From Neostapfia colusana (Eukaryota; Streptophyta; Magnoliopsida; Poales; Poaceae), in contig JASWHV010000012.1 of NCBI GenBank assembly GCA_030760725.1, positions 55,459,652 to 55,523,651 on the forward strand: a stretch of 64,000 nt of DNA. The letters run 5' to 3'. The position numbers and the translations under genes were made by a program. Within the stretch, counting starts at the first letter, position 1. Every line of letters begins with the position of its first letter. Below the pieces are notes generated by a model. It searched no databases. It was not told where the DNA came from and saw nothing but the letters and a program-made list of their open reading frames with translations. Shown here piece after piece: positions 9,213 to 21,721 of the stretch.

Positions 9213-12200
9213 TGTAACAGCCCTAACTTTTGTAAAGTTTGATTTCAACTTATGAAACAAATTTAAGGCGATAAAAGACTATAGTTGTGTCACATGAAAT
9301 GATGAACACAAATATGGACATGTGAGGGAGTTAAAAAATTTCTCTAGCCCATGATCAGCACATGTTAACCTAGGGGAAATATTTCACTCTCAAAACTCTA
9401 ACTCATGGGCACCTCCTCTAGGAGTAGAGTGGAGGGAGTTTAAACACAGTTTGAATTCTTTTGAAAGAATTCATGTTCAGATTGCCCTAAATGTTGCAAA
9501 TAAAGTCACCGATGCATTTCCCATGTATGAATGAGCTCATGATCCAAATTTGGATATTTTTGGAGCCCGTATATCAATTAATCCGTGGAATATTCGAGGG
9601 AGAGTTCAAATTCAAAATTTAATTCGAAAACTGAACCAAACATGCTAAATTTTGAAATCTGATCTCAGATTCAAATTCTCCGTAAATTGTTTGATGGGCC
9701 GTACAATTTTGGTTGAATTCGGAGAAAGGCAGTGCGGGAAAATTAAAGCACAGAGGGGGAGATAATTGTGGGGCTGTGGACCCCATCTGTCAGCCACACG
9801 TTACACTCAACCAACTCTGTTTTTCCCTCTCGGTTGCACACGAGCCGACAGCATGCCGGCGTCACCCCCGCCCGAGGCCTCAAGCGCCAGCTCCTGCTTC
9901 CACTCACGAGCTCGGCCTGATCTTCATGCAGCTGGTGCACCAAAGGAAATTGCTCTCTCGCTCCCTCGGTCTCTCTGCTCGTCCCCCCCCCCCCCCCACG
10001 CAGTGAAGAACAGCCGTGCTCTCTGTTCGCCTGAGCAAACTACAGCAACCCAACTCCCTTTGCCCGAGCTTCCCACAGAAAAAAGGTTCGCCCATGAGTG
10101 CTCTATCCGGCTAGCAACTTTACCCTGCCGTCCCGAGCTCACCGGCGCCTAGAAACAGCAGAGTTTCCATTGCTCCCGAACTGAAACTGAAGAAGCCGGA
10201 ACTGATCGCCGTGGACAGCCCAAACCAGGGGTGATCACGCCCAAGCAAGCCACCCCATCGGTGCACCTACAAGTCTAGTTGCCCACCTCCGAAGCTCAGC
10301 CCTAGCCATTGATCACAGAGGGAGAATTTCAAGTTTTTCTCCTGGGCGGCAGAAACGGACCTTGAGGTAAGGAATTGTAAAATTCGTCCTCAAATCGTGT
10401 TTGTTGGGTCTCAAACGTCACACACAGGATGTTAACTGCCTAGCACACCTCCTCCATCGATTTTGGACCAAGAAATTGAGTGTAGAGTGAGGAATCCGGG
10501 TTCTTTTTGAGGGTATACCGCTGGACCCTATCGGGCGCACGGTGCTGATAGGTTTAGAGCCCTCCCCAGCTTGTTTAGACCTCATGCCGGTCTTCTACAT
10601 GATCCCTGGTGCTGTAGAGCCCAAGAACCGACCTTTTGGTCGATAATTCACCGTGCAAGACCTCGCCGGAGCCCTAGGGTTTGCTGTGGCCGGTGCTCCC
10701 TGTTTTCCGGCGAGTTTCAGCCGCCGGCGACCTCACCAACATGTTCAGTGTGGGGGAAAATGGGGGGGCGGGCAGCAGGGGGTCTGGAGGTGGCTGGGAA
10801 GTGCTTTTCCGGCAACCTCGCCGGAGGGGTCCGCCACTGCCCTGTTTGGCGCGAGTCTGGATGTTAGGGATGACAGGTGGGACCCACTGTCGGCATTTAA
10901 ACATTTTCCAGATTTTCCCACTTTAGTTCAAACTTTGGAGAGCCATAACTTTGTGTAGGAGTATCCAAAAATTGTGAAACAAATTTTGTTGGATTCCTCT
11001 CAAAGAGTACTATCCAGGGGTGAAGCCCAATGTTTATGAAAATCCCTGGATTTGGCTCATTAATTCATTTAAGGAAAATCTTGTAGGAATTTTTACAGGA
11101 GTTATGTTTATTGGAAATTCTCACATTTGGACAGGACATTCTTCCAAAAACCCTTGAACTCCAGTAAAAAATTCAGAGGCATTGGACCTCATTTACTTGG
11201 TAAAATGATGTGTTCATTCCTTATGCCTCTGAAAATGGGGAAAATGAACAGAGACATTTTCAGCTTTTCCCCAATCTTTGTAAAATCCATATCTCCATGT
11301 AGGAAACTCCAAAAATAGTAAAACCAATTCCTATGGACTCAGGACATTTTGTACTTCACAAAAAGTCTACTTTGCAGCATAGGAAAGCTTAATATCTAGG
11401 GGGTAAAGGCAGATTAGTGATAACCACATAAGGATTTGTTGTGCTCACATGAAGCCATTTCATGAGCTCAATTTTTGCACACTGCCTAAATACCTTGCAT
11501 AGAGGCTGTGGTTAAATTCTCAGATTCATTGGACCTCTGGAACTTGAGCTACCATCTTTTAGGTTTAAGTGTTCATATAATGGACTTAATCACATGGTGA
11601 TTACTAGTATCTCTTTTCACCCTAGCTTTCATCATCTCTGAGGTTGTAGATCCAACAACAGAAACCTTGCTGTTGTTTGTCCTTTTTAGGTGAGTTAACT
11701 GGTACAACAGTTTTGAATCATTTTCTAAATTGCTTTTGAATACATGTGCATAAATCATCTTAATAGCACGTGACGTCGACGTTCGACGAGGACTCGACTC
11801 TGCAGTGAGGATCTCCATCTCGTGACGAGTTTGGCGGATTCTCCGGAGGAAGACTAACTTATAGCTTCTAACAAAACAGTTGAGCAAGGCAAGCCCCGGT
11901 TTGCATATCGTTACCGTTTTAAATTTTGCTTTACTTCACCACATGTTTATTAGACTTGATATTGTGCATTATGTCTAGGATGATTGAAACCCACTTGCAT
12001 GGCTATTACATCCCTGAGTAGAAGGTTTAGTGTAGGCTTTGCCTCGTCGTAGATGCTAGGCTAATGTTGTAGCTAGCTCGGTAGAAGTCGAGTAGTAAAA
12101 AGCTACTCGCGAGAAAGGTCGAGTAATGGAGTTACTCGCAAAAGGTTGATGATAAGAGCACCCTCATGATAATGAGATGGGGACGGGGATGTTCCTATAG

Positions 12201-13396
12201 GATGGAGCCCTCAAGGTTGGTCTCAACCTGCGATGGGTGTGACAATGCTTGAGACCACATTTGGCCTAGACCGGGATGGTAAGGCAAATGTGGAGGTTGG
12301 TTGTAGCCCCGTCCGTGTCGGTCAAGGACCGTATGTATGCGGCCCTGCTGGACAAGATTGAGTTGTACCGGATATATAGTGGGGTATGGGACCCATGAAA
12401 CCGATGTAACTCGATGGACCGTGATATAGAAACTCATCCATCGTGTGGGAATGGCGTTGAGAAGGCGGGAGGTGTAAATCCTTTAGCGGGCAACTTCGAC
12501 GTGTCCGTGTAGAGGACCATCCTGCTTGGCGCGAAACGTTTTTCTATGCCGGGGTGTCGTGTGAAAGGTTGCTGCATACAACATAAGAAAGAGCTCTTGA
12601 GAGAGTCTTTCGAGGCGGGTGTATGTGTCGTGTATTCCGGGTTGTTATTGATTCGAATCACCATTGCTCGCGGAAGAGGATTGAGCATACTTGCCCACTG
12701 CGCCGTGACTTAGTAAGAAGAGGAACTAAGTCTCTTAACTTGCTGTTTGTGGATTAATCACTGTATTGGAACCTTGACTGAAGTAGATATAGAGCCAATT
12801 AAATTTCATTTCCACCTTAGGCTAGCAACATCGGGATAAGCGTTTCTTGTTTTATTGTGGACTTCCGATATTGTGAGGCGTGAGGACCACTAAAATGAAG
12901 GCTATAAGAATCTGAATATAAGGATCAAGTTTAGTCAAGCTGCATTTTGCAAATTCATGTTCCTACTATCTTACTACCCCTGAGTTTAGAGTTACATGTT
13001 TAGGAGTGACGGTTAAGTCTTGCTGAGCCTTAGTGCTCACGGTTACTTCTGAGTTGTTTTTGCAGGTAGCAGGATGCCTGCTATGAAGAGGGTTGTTCGG
13101 TGAGACGATGAACCTCACGGTTTGTTCATCTCATCGGAAACCTAGCCGCTGCCTTTCTTTGGTGAAGCTAGTAGGAAGCGTTCACGGGCTGAACCACTTC
13201 TCTTCGGCGTAGTTAGGGTCGAGAGTTTGTCCAACAAATTTTAATTTCCGCTGCGTGTGTACATTATGTTGTGAAAGAAATTATCTTGAGTAACAAAATG
13301 GTCCCGTTATGTTCTTATCGTCTTTTCGTGCATGCTGTTGGGTGCCGCATCGCACGGCACCACCCACTGCGATTCCCGGGCGTGGCTCCCTCGACA
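9213..13396 (+). repeat. 5' LTR of element C
   Basis: 4184 bp, TG..CA ends, followed by the primer site. It matches the interrupted 3' LTR (36019-38017 plus 50692-52798) closely, with scattered substitutions of roughly 2% in the parts I compared. A 77-bp segment (9854-9930) is missing from the 3' LTR. A C homopolymer of about 16 bases lies at 9985. A strong splice-donor consensus CTTGAG/GTAAGG is at 10366/10367. I found no convincing TATA box. Many short open frames occur, but none is protein-like. Confidence 0.93.
10361..10372 (+). promoter_or_regulatory. Candidate 5' splice site in the C LTR
   Basis: CTTGAG/GTAAGG matches the plant donor consensus (AG/GTAAG). It is also present in the 3' LTR near 37083-37094. 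With the acceptor abutting the gag start at 15197 it would remove a 4.8-kb leader (before nested insertions) containing the primer site and many upstream ATGs. Inference from consensus only. Confidence 0.45.
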
Positions 13397-13399
13397 GCA

Positions 13400-13414
13400 T
13401 GGTATCAGAGCCGC
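13400..13414 (+). other. Primer-binding site of element C
   Basis: TGGTATCAGAGCCGC three bases after the LTR end, complementary to initiator-Met tRNA. It defines the 5' LTR boundary. Confidence 0.9.
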
Positions 13415-15196
13415 ATTGGGAATAGCACGCATGAAAAGAGCATATTTTTCAAAAACTTAGGAGTATACGAGTGAGGAACGTATAGTATGCCCACATAAGG
13501 AGTATTATTAGAATAGTTACTTAAGGTGGCAAGCTAACAGTGTGTTAATCATTCAGCATTTCAATTCCGTAACGACGCACCTACGTGGAGATAAGAATGG
13601 TAAGGAACGACACCGAAAGCGGATCAATTTCGGTTAGCTCTCCCATACGAGGAAAGTAGTGTGGGATGTCCCGTTCAGCAATGGACGGGAATTGAATATG
13701 TTTTCTAAGACTCTTCATGTATTAGAGACATATGAATGGCACTAGCCTCCAGTGCGCAAACCCAAAGGCAAGAGGAGGAGACCCCATCGTGTGGTTTGTA
13801 ACACGAAGTGTGTTCTTTAGGACTCTTCATGTCCTATGAGGCATACGAAAGCGCTGTTACACCGGTGTGCTTTATTGCAAAGGTGTGGAGCCCCTGTCGG
13901 GTGGTGAATAACCCGATCATGTACCTTGAGACGTGGCTTGACTCAAGTACGGCCCATATGGCAATGATACGGGGCGTATGTTTTTACTATGATATGGACC
14001 TGCCTGAAATGACAAACCAATGTGTGCATCATTATTGAGTGGTTTTCTGCAGGTACATTAACCACGTTAGTACATGTCGTGTAGAAAACGTTTGTGAGTG
14101 ATCGTTTTAGTGCCACCATTTGAAACGTATATGCCGGTATAAAGCCGGTTAGGATTTTAATTTGGTGAGGAAATGTAGTACCGTGACATGTTTTGAACTG
14201 CATGAAAAAGAAGGTTTGAAAAAAAAAAGAGTAAATTTGGAGTCTAGGATTCTATTAGGGGTTAATGAACTCCTATATTGAACTAAGAGTCAATTGGGAG
14301 TATAGAATTATTCACAAAGACATAGGAGAAACCTCCCCTGTTTTCGGCAGAACTTTGCTGAAGTTGAATAGGACATAACTTTTGTTTGGTTGAACCAATG
14401 GAGGTGAGTGATACATTTATGGAAATATATTGAAGTCTTCTACAACTCTTCAGTAGAACTCCAGATCAGAATCACCCTCCAAATGGATGAAATTCTCAGA
14501 GGAGTGTGAACTGCCCAGAAACAGGGCAGTCACAAATTGCTCTCTGGAAATTTCTGTATTTCGACCATAACTTTCTGTAGAAAAATTTATAAGGGTCAAT
14601 TAATATACCGTTGGAAAGCTTGTGATATATGCTATGACTTTGTAGTTCAAAGTTTCTCCAGATTTGGAGTTTAAAGTGATGAAATTTTGCGGACAAAACA
14701 GCTACTTTCAAAGGAGGTGCTGTCAAAATTGTTCCAGATTTCTGTTAACTTTGAAATACCACAACTTTTGATCCAGAACTGATATGGAGGCAAATAAATA
14801 CTCGTTGAAAAGATATTGAAGTTAACTATAACTTTGATATTCAACTTGAGACATGAAGTTGCCATCTTGATATCCAAATTCTGGGATTAAGACCAATTGG
14901 TCATTCTGAACAGAGTAGTGCTTATTGCCTATGTAACTTAAGACTTGTTGTGGACAGGGATGTTTCAGACTTCTCTAAGCTCCATAACATGTTCTTGAGT
15001 TATTTTTCAGTTTGTCCTACTGTTGGAATTATGGGTTTGGACAAACTTGCTCACATTTGATAGATTTCAGTATTGTCGAAACCCTAGTTAGCTTGTGTAA
15101 TGCTGCAATATTGATGTGATGCTTTGGCGGTTATGTTTTCAATTCAAGCTGAGTTTAAACTTTGAATTTTAACCGTAAATTGCTCACTTTTGCAGA
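13415..15196 (+). other. Non-coding leader of element C with a gag-proximal 3' splice site
   Basis: 1.8 kb between primer site and gag with no open frame worth calling and many ATGs. AT-rich from 14220 on. Acceptor-like sequences occur at about 14040-14052 (TTTCTGCAG) and, most strikingly, at 15187-15195 (TTTTGCAG), one base before the gag ATG at 15197. A leader this long would block cap-dependent translation of gag unless spliced or bypassed. Confidence 0.6.
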
Positions 15197-15753
15197 ATGG
15201 ATCGTGCTCATTCCAGGAGTGAGGTTGGTGAGTCGAGTCACGGCGAAAGTAATTCGCCACGACAAGAAGTGCCGACATCATCAACCGGATTGACGGAAAT
15301 CTTGGCAAAGATGGCGGAGTCTCTGGATCTGTTGGTGCGACAAAGCATACGACAGGAGACACTACAGCAAAATCCCCCGCCAAGCACCTATCTAGATTTT
15401 CTAGCAAGACAACCACCGGTTTTCTCGGAAGCGAAAGAACCGTTGGAGTCGGCTCATTGGCTCCAATGTATTGAAGCCAAGTTCGAGATGCTTGAGTGCA
15501 ACGAGTACCAGAAGACTTTATTTGCCGCTCAACAACTCCACGGAGCTGCTGGAGTTTGGTGGGCGGAGTACATCGCAACTCGTCCTGTAGGTCATCGTGT
15601 GACGTGGGATGAATTCCGGACTGTTTTCCGGGCACGTCACATTTGTTCGGGAATTCTTTGAACAAAGTATCAGGACTTTCTGGAATTAAAGCAAGGAGAA
15701 AGGAGTGCGTACGAGTACTTCAAAGAGTTTGAAGACTTCATGCAATACGCCAC
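15197..15753 (+). pseudogene. Element C gag, first part
   Basis: ATG 15197 starts a gypsy Gag (Retrotrans_gag fold: LESAHWLQCIEAKFEMLECN near residue 80, then AAGVWWAEY and VTWDEFRTVFRARH). An in-frame TGA lies at 15659-15661, after which the frame continues (KYQDFLELKQGERSAYEYF) to the insertion of element A at 15754. Removing A and one gccac copy makes the frame continue at 21203 without a gap, the split codon being completed to Thr. Confidence 0.88.
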
Positions 15754-16269
15754 TGCTGAGAAACAGGGAGGGGGGAGACCCCTTGGCTGCGCTTAGGGCT
15801 GCGCAGGGGAGAAACCAGCAGCGAGGAGGCGTGGGGGCAGCTGCGCAGTATGTAACGTGGGGGACAAAGTAGCTGGTCACAGCGGCTAGGGTTAGGGTTC
15901 GAAGCCACCGTGATCCAAGGAGAAGAACAGCCCTCAACGGGGATTCTTATTTTTTCTTGGATGCTCAAAACATGAGGGAGGGGGGCTGCTTATAAAGGGG
16001 GGACAGGACCCCCCCTTTGGCCGCAGCCTACTCCTAGTCTGTTTGGGGATAATCCCCCAAACTGACTAGGATTCTTTTCTTCCCTTTTTTTAGTCTATTT
16101 CTTTCTATCTAAACTGATTCAATCTATAACTCCCTTTTATTCCTAAACATTATCTAATTAATTCTTCTAAATATTTCCCTGGTGCGGTTGCAGGGCCTGG
16201 TCGACCTAGTTGTGGGCTTTGTGGGCCCCACGCCGACCATATTGGCGGCCCACAAATGCATCCACAACA
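15754..16269 (-). repeat. 3' LTR of element A
   Basis: Abuts the polypurine tract (plus-strand 16270-16283, TTTCCCCCCTTCCC). Minus-strand CTTTATAAGC at about 15988-15997 is a likely TATA box. The end of the pol frame (to 16206) lies inside this LTR. Confidence 0.95.
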
Positions 16270-19139
16270 TTTCCCCCCTTCCCGACAAAGAGCTCGTCCT
16301 CGAGCTTAAAGGAGGGGTGCTTCATCCTGAAATCTTCTAGTTGCTCCCATGATGAATCAGCTTCAGAATGTCCTGCCCATTTGACGAGTATCTCCCAGAC
16401 ACCTCTGTTCAAACGCGCCCTTTGTACTTTTTCAGGCGTAGGTATAACACGTCCATGTAGAAGTGGTGGTAAAGGCACCACCTGTATGGGAGTAGGACCT
16501 TCAAATTTCTTTAACAGGGACACATGGAAGACATCATGTATCCTTGCTTGAGGAGGCAGCTGAAGTTTATATGATACAGTCCCAATGCGTTGAATGATCT
16601 GATATGGTCCAAAATATTTTGGTCCAATCTTTGAAGAAGGCGTCGTCATTACTCCCACAGCTATCCTCTGATGAAGCCGCAGCCAAACCCAATCACCGAT
16701 CTGAAATTCCACCTCTCGGCGGAACTTATCTTCATAGCTTTTCATGGTGACTTGTGCTTGTACCAGCCTGTTCTTGATTTCAGCTAAGAATTCATCTCTA
16801 TCCTTTAGCTGTTTATCCACTGCTGCTACTCTAGATACGCCCGGTTGGTAACCAACAAGAGCCGGAGGGTCCCTGCCATAGACCACTCTAAAGGGCGAGC
16901 ATTTGAGGGCCGTCTGGTAGGAAGTGTTGTAGCAATACTCAGCCCAAGGAAGCCACTGCAACCAAGTCTTTGGTCGGTCACCAGCCAAGCAGCGAAGGTA
17001 CACAGTGATGATCTTGTTGACGACCTCAGATTGGCCGTCAGACTGCGGGTGGAAGGCCGAGCTGAGCTGAAGTTGGACACCGGCTAGCCGGAACAAATCT
17101 GACCAGAAGAGGCTGGTGAAGACGGTATCACGATCACTGACGATGGAGCAGGGAAAGCCGTGTAGTCGTACAATGTCGTCGAAGAATGCCCGCGCCACTG
17201 ATGCAGCACTGTAAGGGTGGCTTAGGGGAATGAAGTGGGCATACTTGGAGAAGCGATCTACCACTGTCAAGATCACTGATTTCCCACCAACTTTCGGAAA
17301 ACCTTCAATGAAGTCCATGGAGATATCACTCTAGACTTCCGACGGTATAGGCAGCGGTTGTAGCAGGCCGGCTGGATGAAGATGATCAGTCTTGTTGCGT
17401 TGGCACGTAGCACACCCGCGGACATACTCACGCACCCGCCGTAGCAAGGACGGGTTGTAGAAGGAGAGGCGTAGCCGATGCACTGTCTTCTGGATGCCTT
17501 CGTGGCCCCCATCATGCGCCTCAGCTAGGAGAGAGGGCCACAAGGAGGACTTGTCGGGAACGAAGAGCTTCCCCTTGTGAAGTAGAAGGCCGTCGCGTTC
17601 GGCCCAGTCAGCAGGTGCGACTCCCTCCCGGAGTTGGGCACATAGCTGCTGCGCCTGCTGGTCTGTAGCGATCTCCGCGCGGAGCGAGTCGAAGAGTGGA
17701 AAGACTGGCACGGATATGGCGTGAATAGCTATGTCTTCCTCGTCGTGGCGGGACAGGGCGTCAGCTGCCCCATTCAAGCGCCCTGGTCGGTACTCAACCT
17801 GCAGATCATAACCAAAAAGTTTGCTCACCCAAGCATGTTGGGGAATCGTCGTGAGTCGCTGATCCAGGATATATTTCAGGCTGAAGTGATCAGTCCGAAC
17901 AGTGAAGGGACGGCCCCACAAGTAAGGCCGCCAATGACGTACGGCCTTCACAAGACCGATTAGCTCACGCTCGTATGCCGGTAGCTTATGATGGTGAGTT
18001 GCTACAGCGCGGCTGAAGAATGCTATGGCGCCGTCGCCCTGGTGTAGAACCGCCCCAAAGCCGGCGCCGAACGCGTCGCAGTCGACGATGAAGCGCTTGT
18101 CGAAATCCGGAATTTGAAGTAGAGGCGCTGTCATCAACGCCTGTTTGAGTTGGGAGAAAGCGTCCTGCGCATCATCAGTCCAGCGGAATGCTTCCCGCTT
18201 TAGTAGGGCGGTGAGGGGTGCGGCCACCGCACCATACCCCGCAATGAACTTGCGGTAGTAGCCGGTGAGCCCGAGGAAACCTCGCAAGGCTCGTAAGGAC
18301 CGAGGTGTAGGCCAACGTTCCACGGCCTCCACCTTGGTCGGATCCATTGCCACGCTGTGAGCGGATATGATGTGTCCTAAGTAGGACACAGTCTCCTGGC
18401 CGAAGAAGCACTTAGATTTCTTCAGGAACAACTTGTTTGTCCGTAGTGTCTGGAACACCTGCTTGACGTGCTGAAGGTGTTCGACCCAGGACCTGCTATA
18501 CACCAATATGTCATCAAAGAAGACAAGCACAAATTTTCTGATGTAGGGGTCGAGGACATCGCTCATCAACGACTGGAACGTGGACGGCGCATTGGTGAGG
18601 CCGAATGGCATCACAAAGAACTCATAGTGGCCTCGATGAGTTCGGAATGCTGTCTTTTCAATGTCGTCCGAGTGCATGCGCACTTGAAAGTAGCCGCTGC
18701 GGAGGTCAAGCTTGGTGAAGAACCTTGTGCCGCGAAGCTCGTCCAGTAGCTCGTCAACCACCGGGATCGGGAACTTGTCTTTCAAAGTTCTGGCGTTGAG
18801 CTCGCGGTAGTCGATGCAGAAGCGCCACGTGCCGTCGGCTTTTCGGACCAACAGTACTGGCGAGGAAAATGCAGATGTGCATTCTCGGATGATGCCTTGG
18901 CGAAGCATCTCGGTGCATTGCTTCTCAATCTCGTCTTTAAGAAGCTGGGGGTAGCGGTACGGCCGGACAGCTACTGGAGTTGTGCCCGGCAGGAGCCTGA
19001 TTTGGTGGTCGTGGCGTCGTGCAGGAGGAAGCCCGCGTGGCTCGTCGAAGAGGTCCTGGAAGCCATCCAGGAGGGCGCCCATCATATCAGTAGGTGGTGC
19101 TAGAGAGGCACATACCGGAGCTGAACTTCGCAGCCCCGT
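16206..19139 (-). pseudogene. Element A pol: RT, RNase H, integrase, chromodomain
   Basis: Same frame as gag-protease upstream, separated from it by one in-frame TGA (19140-19142). RT: FCIDYRELNARTLKDKFPIP, LRSGYFQVRM, and an intact active site FFDDILVYS. RNase H starts at FIVDCDAFGAGFGAVLHQ. Integrase has the zinc-binding HDGGHEGIQKT..CATCQRNK and the catalytic D, D, E in VDRFSKYAH, SDRDTVF and SDGQSEVVNK. A TAG at 17331-17333 interrupts integrase just before MDFIEGFPK, where a Trp codon is usual. The C-terminus carries a chromodomain core, ILVKWAGHSEADSSWEQLEDF. The frame then reads through the polypurine tract and 63 bp into the 3' LTR. Chromodomains of this class direct insertion to chromatin with particular histone marks. 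Confidence 0.92.
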
Positions 19140-20649
19140 TCAGATCACCTCACGGTCCCCACGCCACAATTTCATTGTGAGGTCCTCAAGGTTCCAGAGA
19201 ATGGGTCCCAAAGATCGCAGCCACTGGACTCCTAGAACAAAGTCGAAGCCGTCCAGTGGGAGTGCGTAGCATGTGACGTCGAAGCGATCCCCTGCAATCA
19301 TCAAGGGTACACGTGGACAGATGCCTGTACAGGAGATAGAGTCGCCATTGGCGACTCGGACGCCGACGCCTGATCGTGGCAACATCATCAGGCCGAGCTC
19401 CTTGATGAGTGGTTCCCTGATGAAGGTGTGAGTGGACCCTGTGTCGACCAATGCTGTCAGTAGGTTGTCGTGGACGTAGACCTGGAGCTTCATTGTGTTG
19501 GCGAAGTCGATGCCGGTCAGGGCGTGTAAGGAGATGCCCATATCAGCTACGGTCGCGTCAACGTCATCATCGTCGTCAAGCTCCAGAAGGAAGATTCCTT
19601 TGCCGGCACACTTATGGTCCGGTGTGTACCGCTCAGGGCAGTGATAGCACTCGCCGCTTGCCCGCTTAGCAGCCATCTCATCGGGTGTAAGGCGTTTGAA
19701 GCGTGGGCGAGAAGATGCCGTTGTTGACGATGTCGGGGCGGGTGCTGTAGAACTGCCACTTGAGGCCGTAGTAGAGGCGCGGGACACAATAGAAGAGCGC
19801 GTGGAGCGTTGAGAGGCGGCGCCCTTCTGTATTCCGCTATCTGTTATTGCCGCAAGTCGACGTTCAAAGGCTCTGGCCAGACTCATGGCAGTTTGTAGAT
19901 TAGTGGGAAACTGCAGCTCCACATCCGTTCTAAGTGGCTCGCCGAGGCCAGCTGTGAAGAGGTTGATCTGCTGGCACTGGCTGAGGTCCTCGCAACGACA
20001 AAGAAGGACCAGGAATTGACGCTGATATTCCTCAACCGTGCCAGTACGACGGAGATCTTTAATTTCCGCCAGGTCGTTGGAGCGGAGCGGAGGCCCGAAG
20101 CGCATGTTGACGAAGTCCGCGAACCGCTCCCAGGACACGATGCCACAGTCACGTTCTAGAGCAGTGTACCACTCGGCCGCGACACCCTCCAGGTGGAGAG
20201 ACGCGAGCCACACCTTTTCTTCTGGCATCGTACGTGTCCCTCGGAAGTATGTCTCACACTTGGTGAGCCAGGGCAGCGGATCTGTTTCTCCGTCGAACTT
20301 GGGGAAATTGACCTTGTGACGACGCAGCCCGCTGTCGTCGAAGGTCGGGCGTCCCGGTGGGCGCCTGGTACTGTAGTGGTCATCGTTGCCGCCATGGCCG
20401 CCGCTGCCACCGCCGCCGCCCTTGCCGCTGCCGCAGCTGCGGGGAAGGTTGCTGCCCTGCGGTGAGTTTTGTTGCAAGTCCTCGCTACCGGAGAGCTCCC
20501 GCTCCGGTGCCTTCTCAAAGCGCACAAGGCGCATATTGTAGGCGGTCCAAGCGCTTGTTGATGGTGTCTATCTGCCCCATCATCTTGCTCATCATGTTGC
20601 CGAGATCTTGGAGGGTGAAAGTCCCAGAATCGTCCACGGGGCCGGACAT
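19140..20649 (-). pseudogene. Element A gag and protease
   Basis: The likely start is ATG 20649, 18 bp after the primer site (MSGPVDDSGTFTLQDLGNMM). A frameshift near 20525 moves to the frame that carries the rest. A Gly-rich linker (GKGGGGGSGGHGG) precedes the Gag core (FPKFDGETDPLPWLTKCETY, VAAEWYTALERD), then a knuckle CYHCPERYTPDHKC and the protease active site LVDTGSTHTFI. The frame ends at TGA 19140-19142, after which pol continues in the same frame, so a single gag-pol polyprotein was ancestral. Confidence 0.9.
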
Positions 20650-20666
20650 GGTCGCTGCCCCGGAGT

Positions 20667-20678
20667 CTCTTGATACCA
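20667..20678 (-). other. Primer-binding site of element A
   Basis: Minus-strand TGGTATCAAGAG two bases inside the 5' LTR, a slightly altered initiator-Met tRNA site (CAAGAG instead of CAGAGC). Confidence 0.8.
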
Positions 20679-20680
20679 AA

Positions 20681-21197
20681 TGCTGAGAAACAGGGAGGGG
20701 GGAGACCCCTTGGCTGCGCTTAGGGCTGCGCAGGGGAGAAACCAGCAGCGAGGAGGCGTGGGGGCAGCTGCGCAGTATGTAACGTGGGGGACAAAGTAGC
20801 TGGTCACGGCGGCTAGGGTTAGGGTTCGAAGCCACCGTGATCCAAGGAGAAGAACAGCCCTCAACGGGGATTCTTATTTTTTCCTGGATGCTCAAAACAT
20901 GAGGGAGGGGGGCTGCTTATAAAGGGGGGACAGGACCCCCCCCTTTGGCCGCAGCCTACTCCTAGTCTGTTTGGGGATAATCCCCCAAACTGACTAGGAT
21001 TCTTTTCTTCCCTTTTTTTAGTCTATTTCTTTCTATCTAAACTGATTCAATCTATAACTCCCTTTTATTCCTAAACATTATCTAATTAATTCTTCTAAAT
21101 ATTTTCCTGGTGCAGTTGCAGGGCCTGGCCGGCCTAGTTGTGGGCTTTGTGGGCCCCACGCCGACCATATTGGCGGCCCACAAATGCATCCACAACA
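20681..21197 (-). repeat. 5' LTR of element A
   Basis: 517 bp, near-identical to the copy at 15754-16269. It contains the same minus-strand TATA-like CTTTATAAGC (about 20915-20925). Target duplication gccac follows at 21198. Confidence 0.95.
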
Positions 21198-21202
21198 GCC
21201 AC

Positions 21203-21721
21203 TCATATGGTAGACTCAGAAGCAGTGAAGTGCAAGTACTTCTTCCAAGGTCTGAATGTCGATCTTAAAGAACAAGTGACCTTGTTCAATAACGGTATTT
21301 ACAATGAGTTGGTAAATGCCGCTATCATTAAAGAAGACATGTATCTCCGTTGTGAAGCGGAGTTGAAAAGAAGTATACCGCCAGACAATGATATCAAGGT
21401 TCGTATGAACTATCGAGTGCGGTATTACTCACCAGTTAGGCAACCAATTCAGCCTGTGGTGCAACTCTCACAACCACGGCTGCAGTTGATCACTTATGAG
21501 CCTCCACCTCAACAGCAGCGGACAGAAATTATTCGTTCAACCCTACCGCAACCAGCTACACACGAATTATCTCCACCTCGTGTTAGTAGAGAGCTGAGGA
21601 TTTATACAGCACGAAACCATCGTGGAGCTGAGCAGAGCCACACTTATGTGTCGTCTCAGCAATGCTCAGATCAGCACCGTGAACCTTCAAAGAAGAGTCT
21701 TTCGAAAGCTGGCAGGGTTAA
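21203..21721 (+). pseudogene. Element C gag, second part
   Basis: Continues the frame from 15753: HMVDSEAVKCKYFFQGLNVD, LVNAAIIKEDMYLRCEAELK, the usual C-terminal half of a gypsy Gag, followed by a Pro/Gln-rich, low-complexity tail. It ends at the insertion of element B and continues in frame at 32626 (..AGRVNYTAIDDINK). No CCHC zinc knuckle is visible anywhere in the tail or at the start of protease, unlike B and D. Confidence 0.85.

Larger units (their letters stand above)
15754..21197 (-). mobile_element. Element A: Reina-like chromodomain gypsy retrotransposon
   Basis: 5444 bp, minus strand, inserted in the gag of element C. LTRs of 516 and 517 bp (TGCTGAGAAAC..CCACAACA) are flanked by an exact duplication gccac (15749-15753, 21198-21202). 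On the minus strand: 5' LTR 21197-20681, primer site TGGTATCAAGAG, gag, protease, RT, RNase H, integrase, chromodomain, polypurine tract, 3' LTR. Small size, short LTRs and a canonical chromodomain fit the Reina lineage. The two LTRs differ by six transitions and one 1-bp indel, so the insertion is recent. The polyprotein frame has two in-frame stops and one frameshift. Confidence 0.95.

Noticed and set aside
9982..9997. C homopolymer (also at 59487-59503) as a functional element
   Set aside because: Such runs are prone to slippage and sequencing error; the run in the C LTR is absent from the other LTR copy (near 36715).
11573..11887. Minus-strand open frame of about 100 codons, also found at 50969-51214
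   Set aside because: It recurs only because both are copies of the C LTR; the frame is shorter in the second copy and has no protein-like features.
13808..14038. Short plus-strand open frame in the C leader as a second extra gene
   Set aside because: 76 codons, no recognisable domain, no H3-like start, and no support from another copy.
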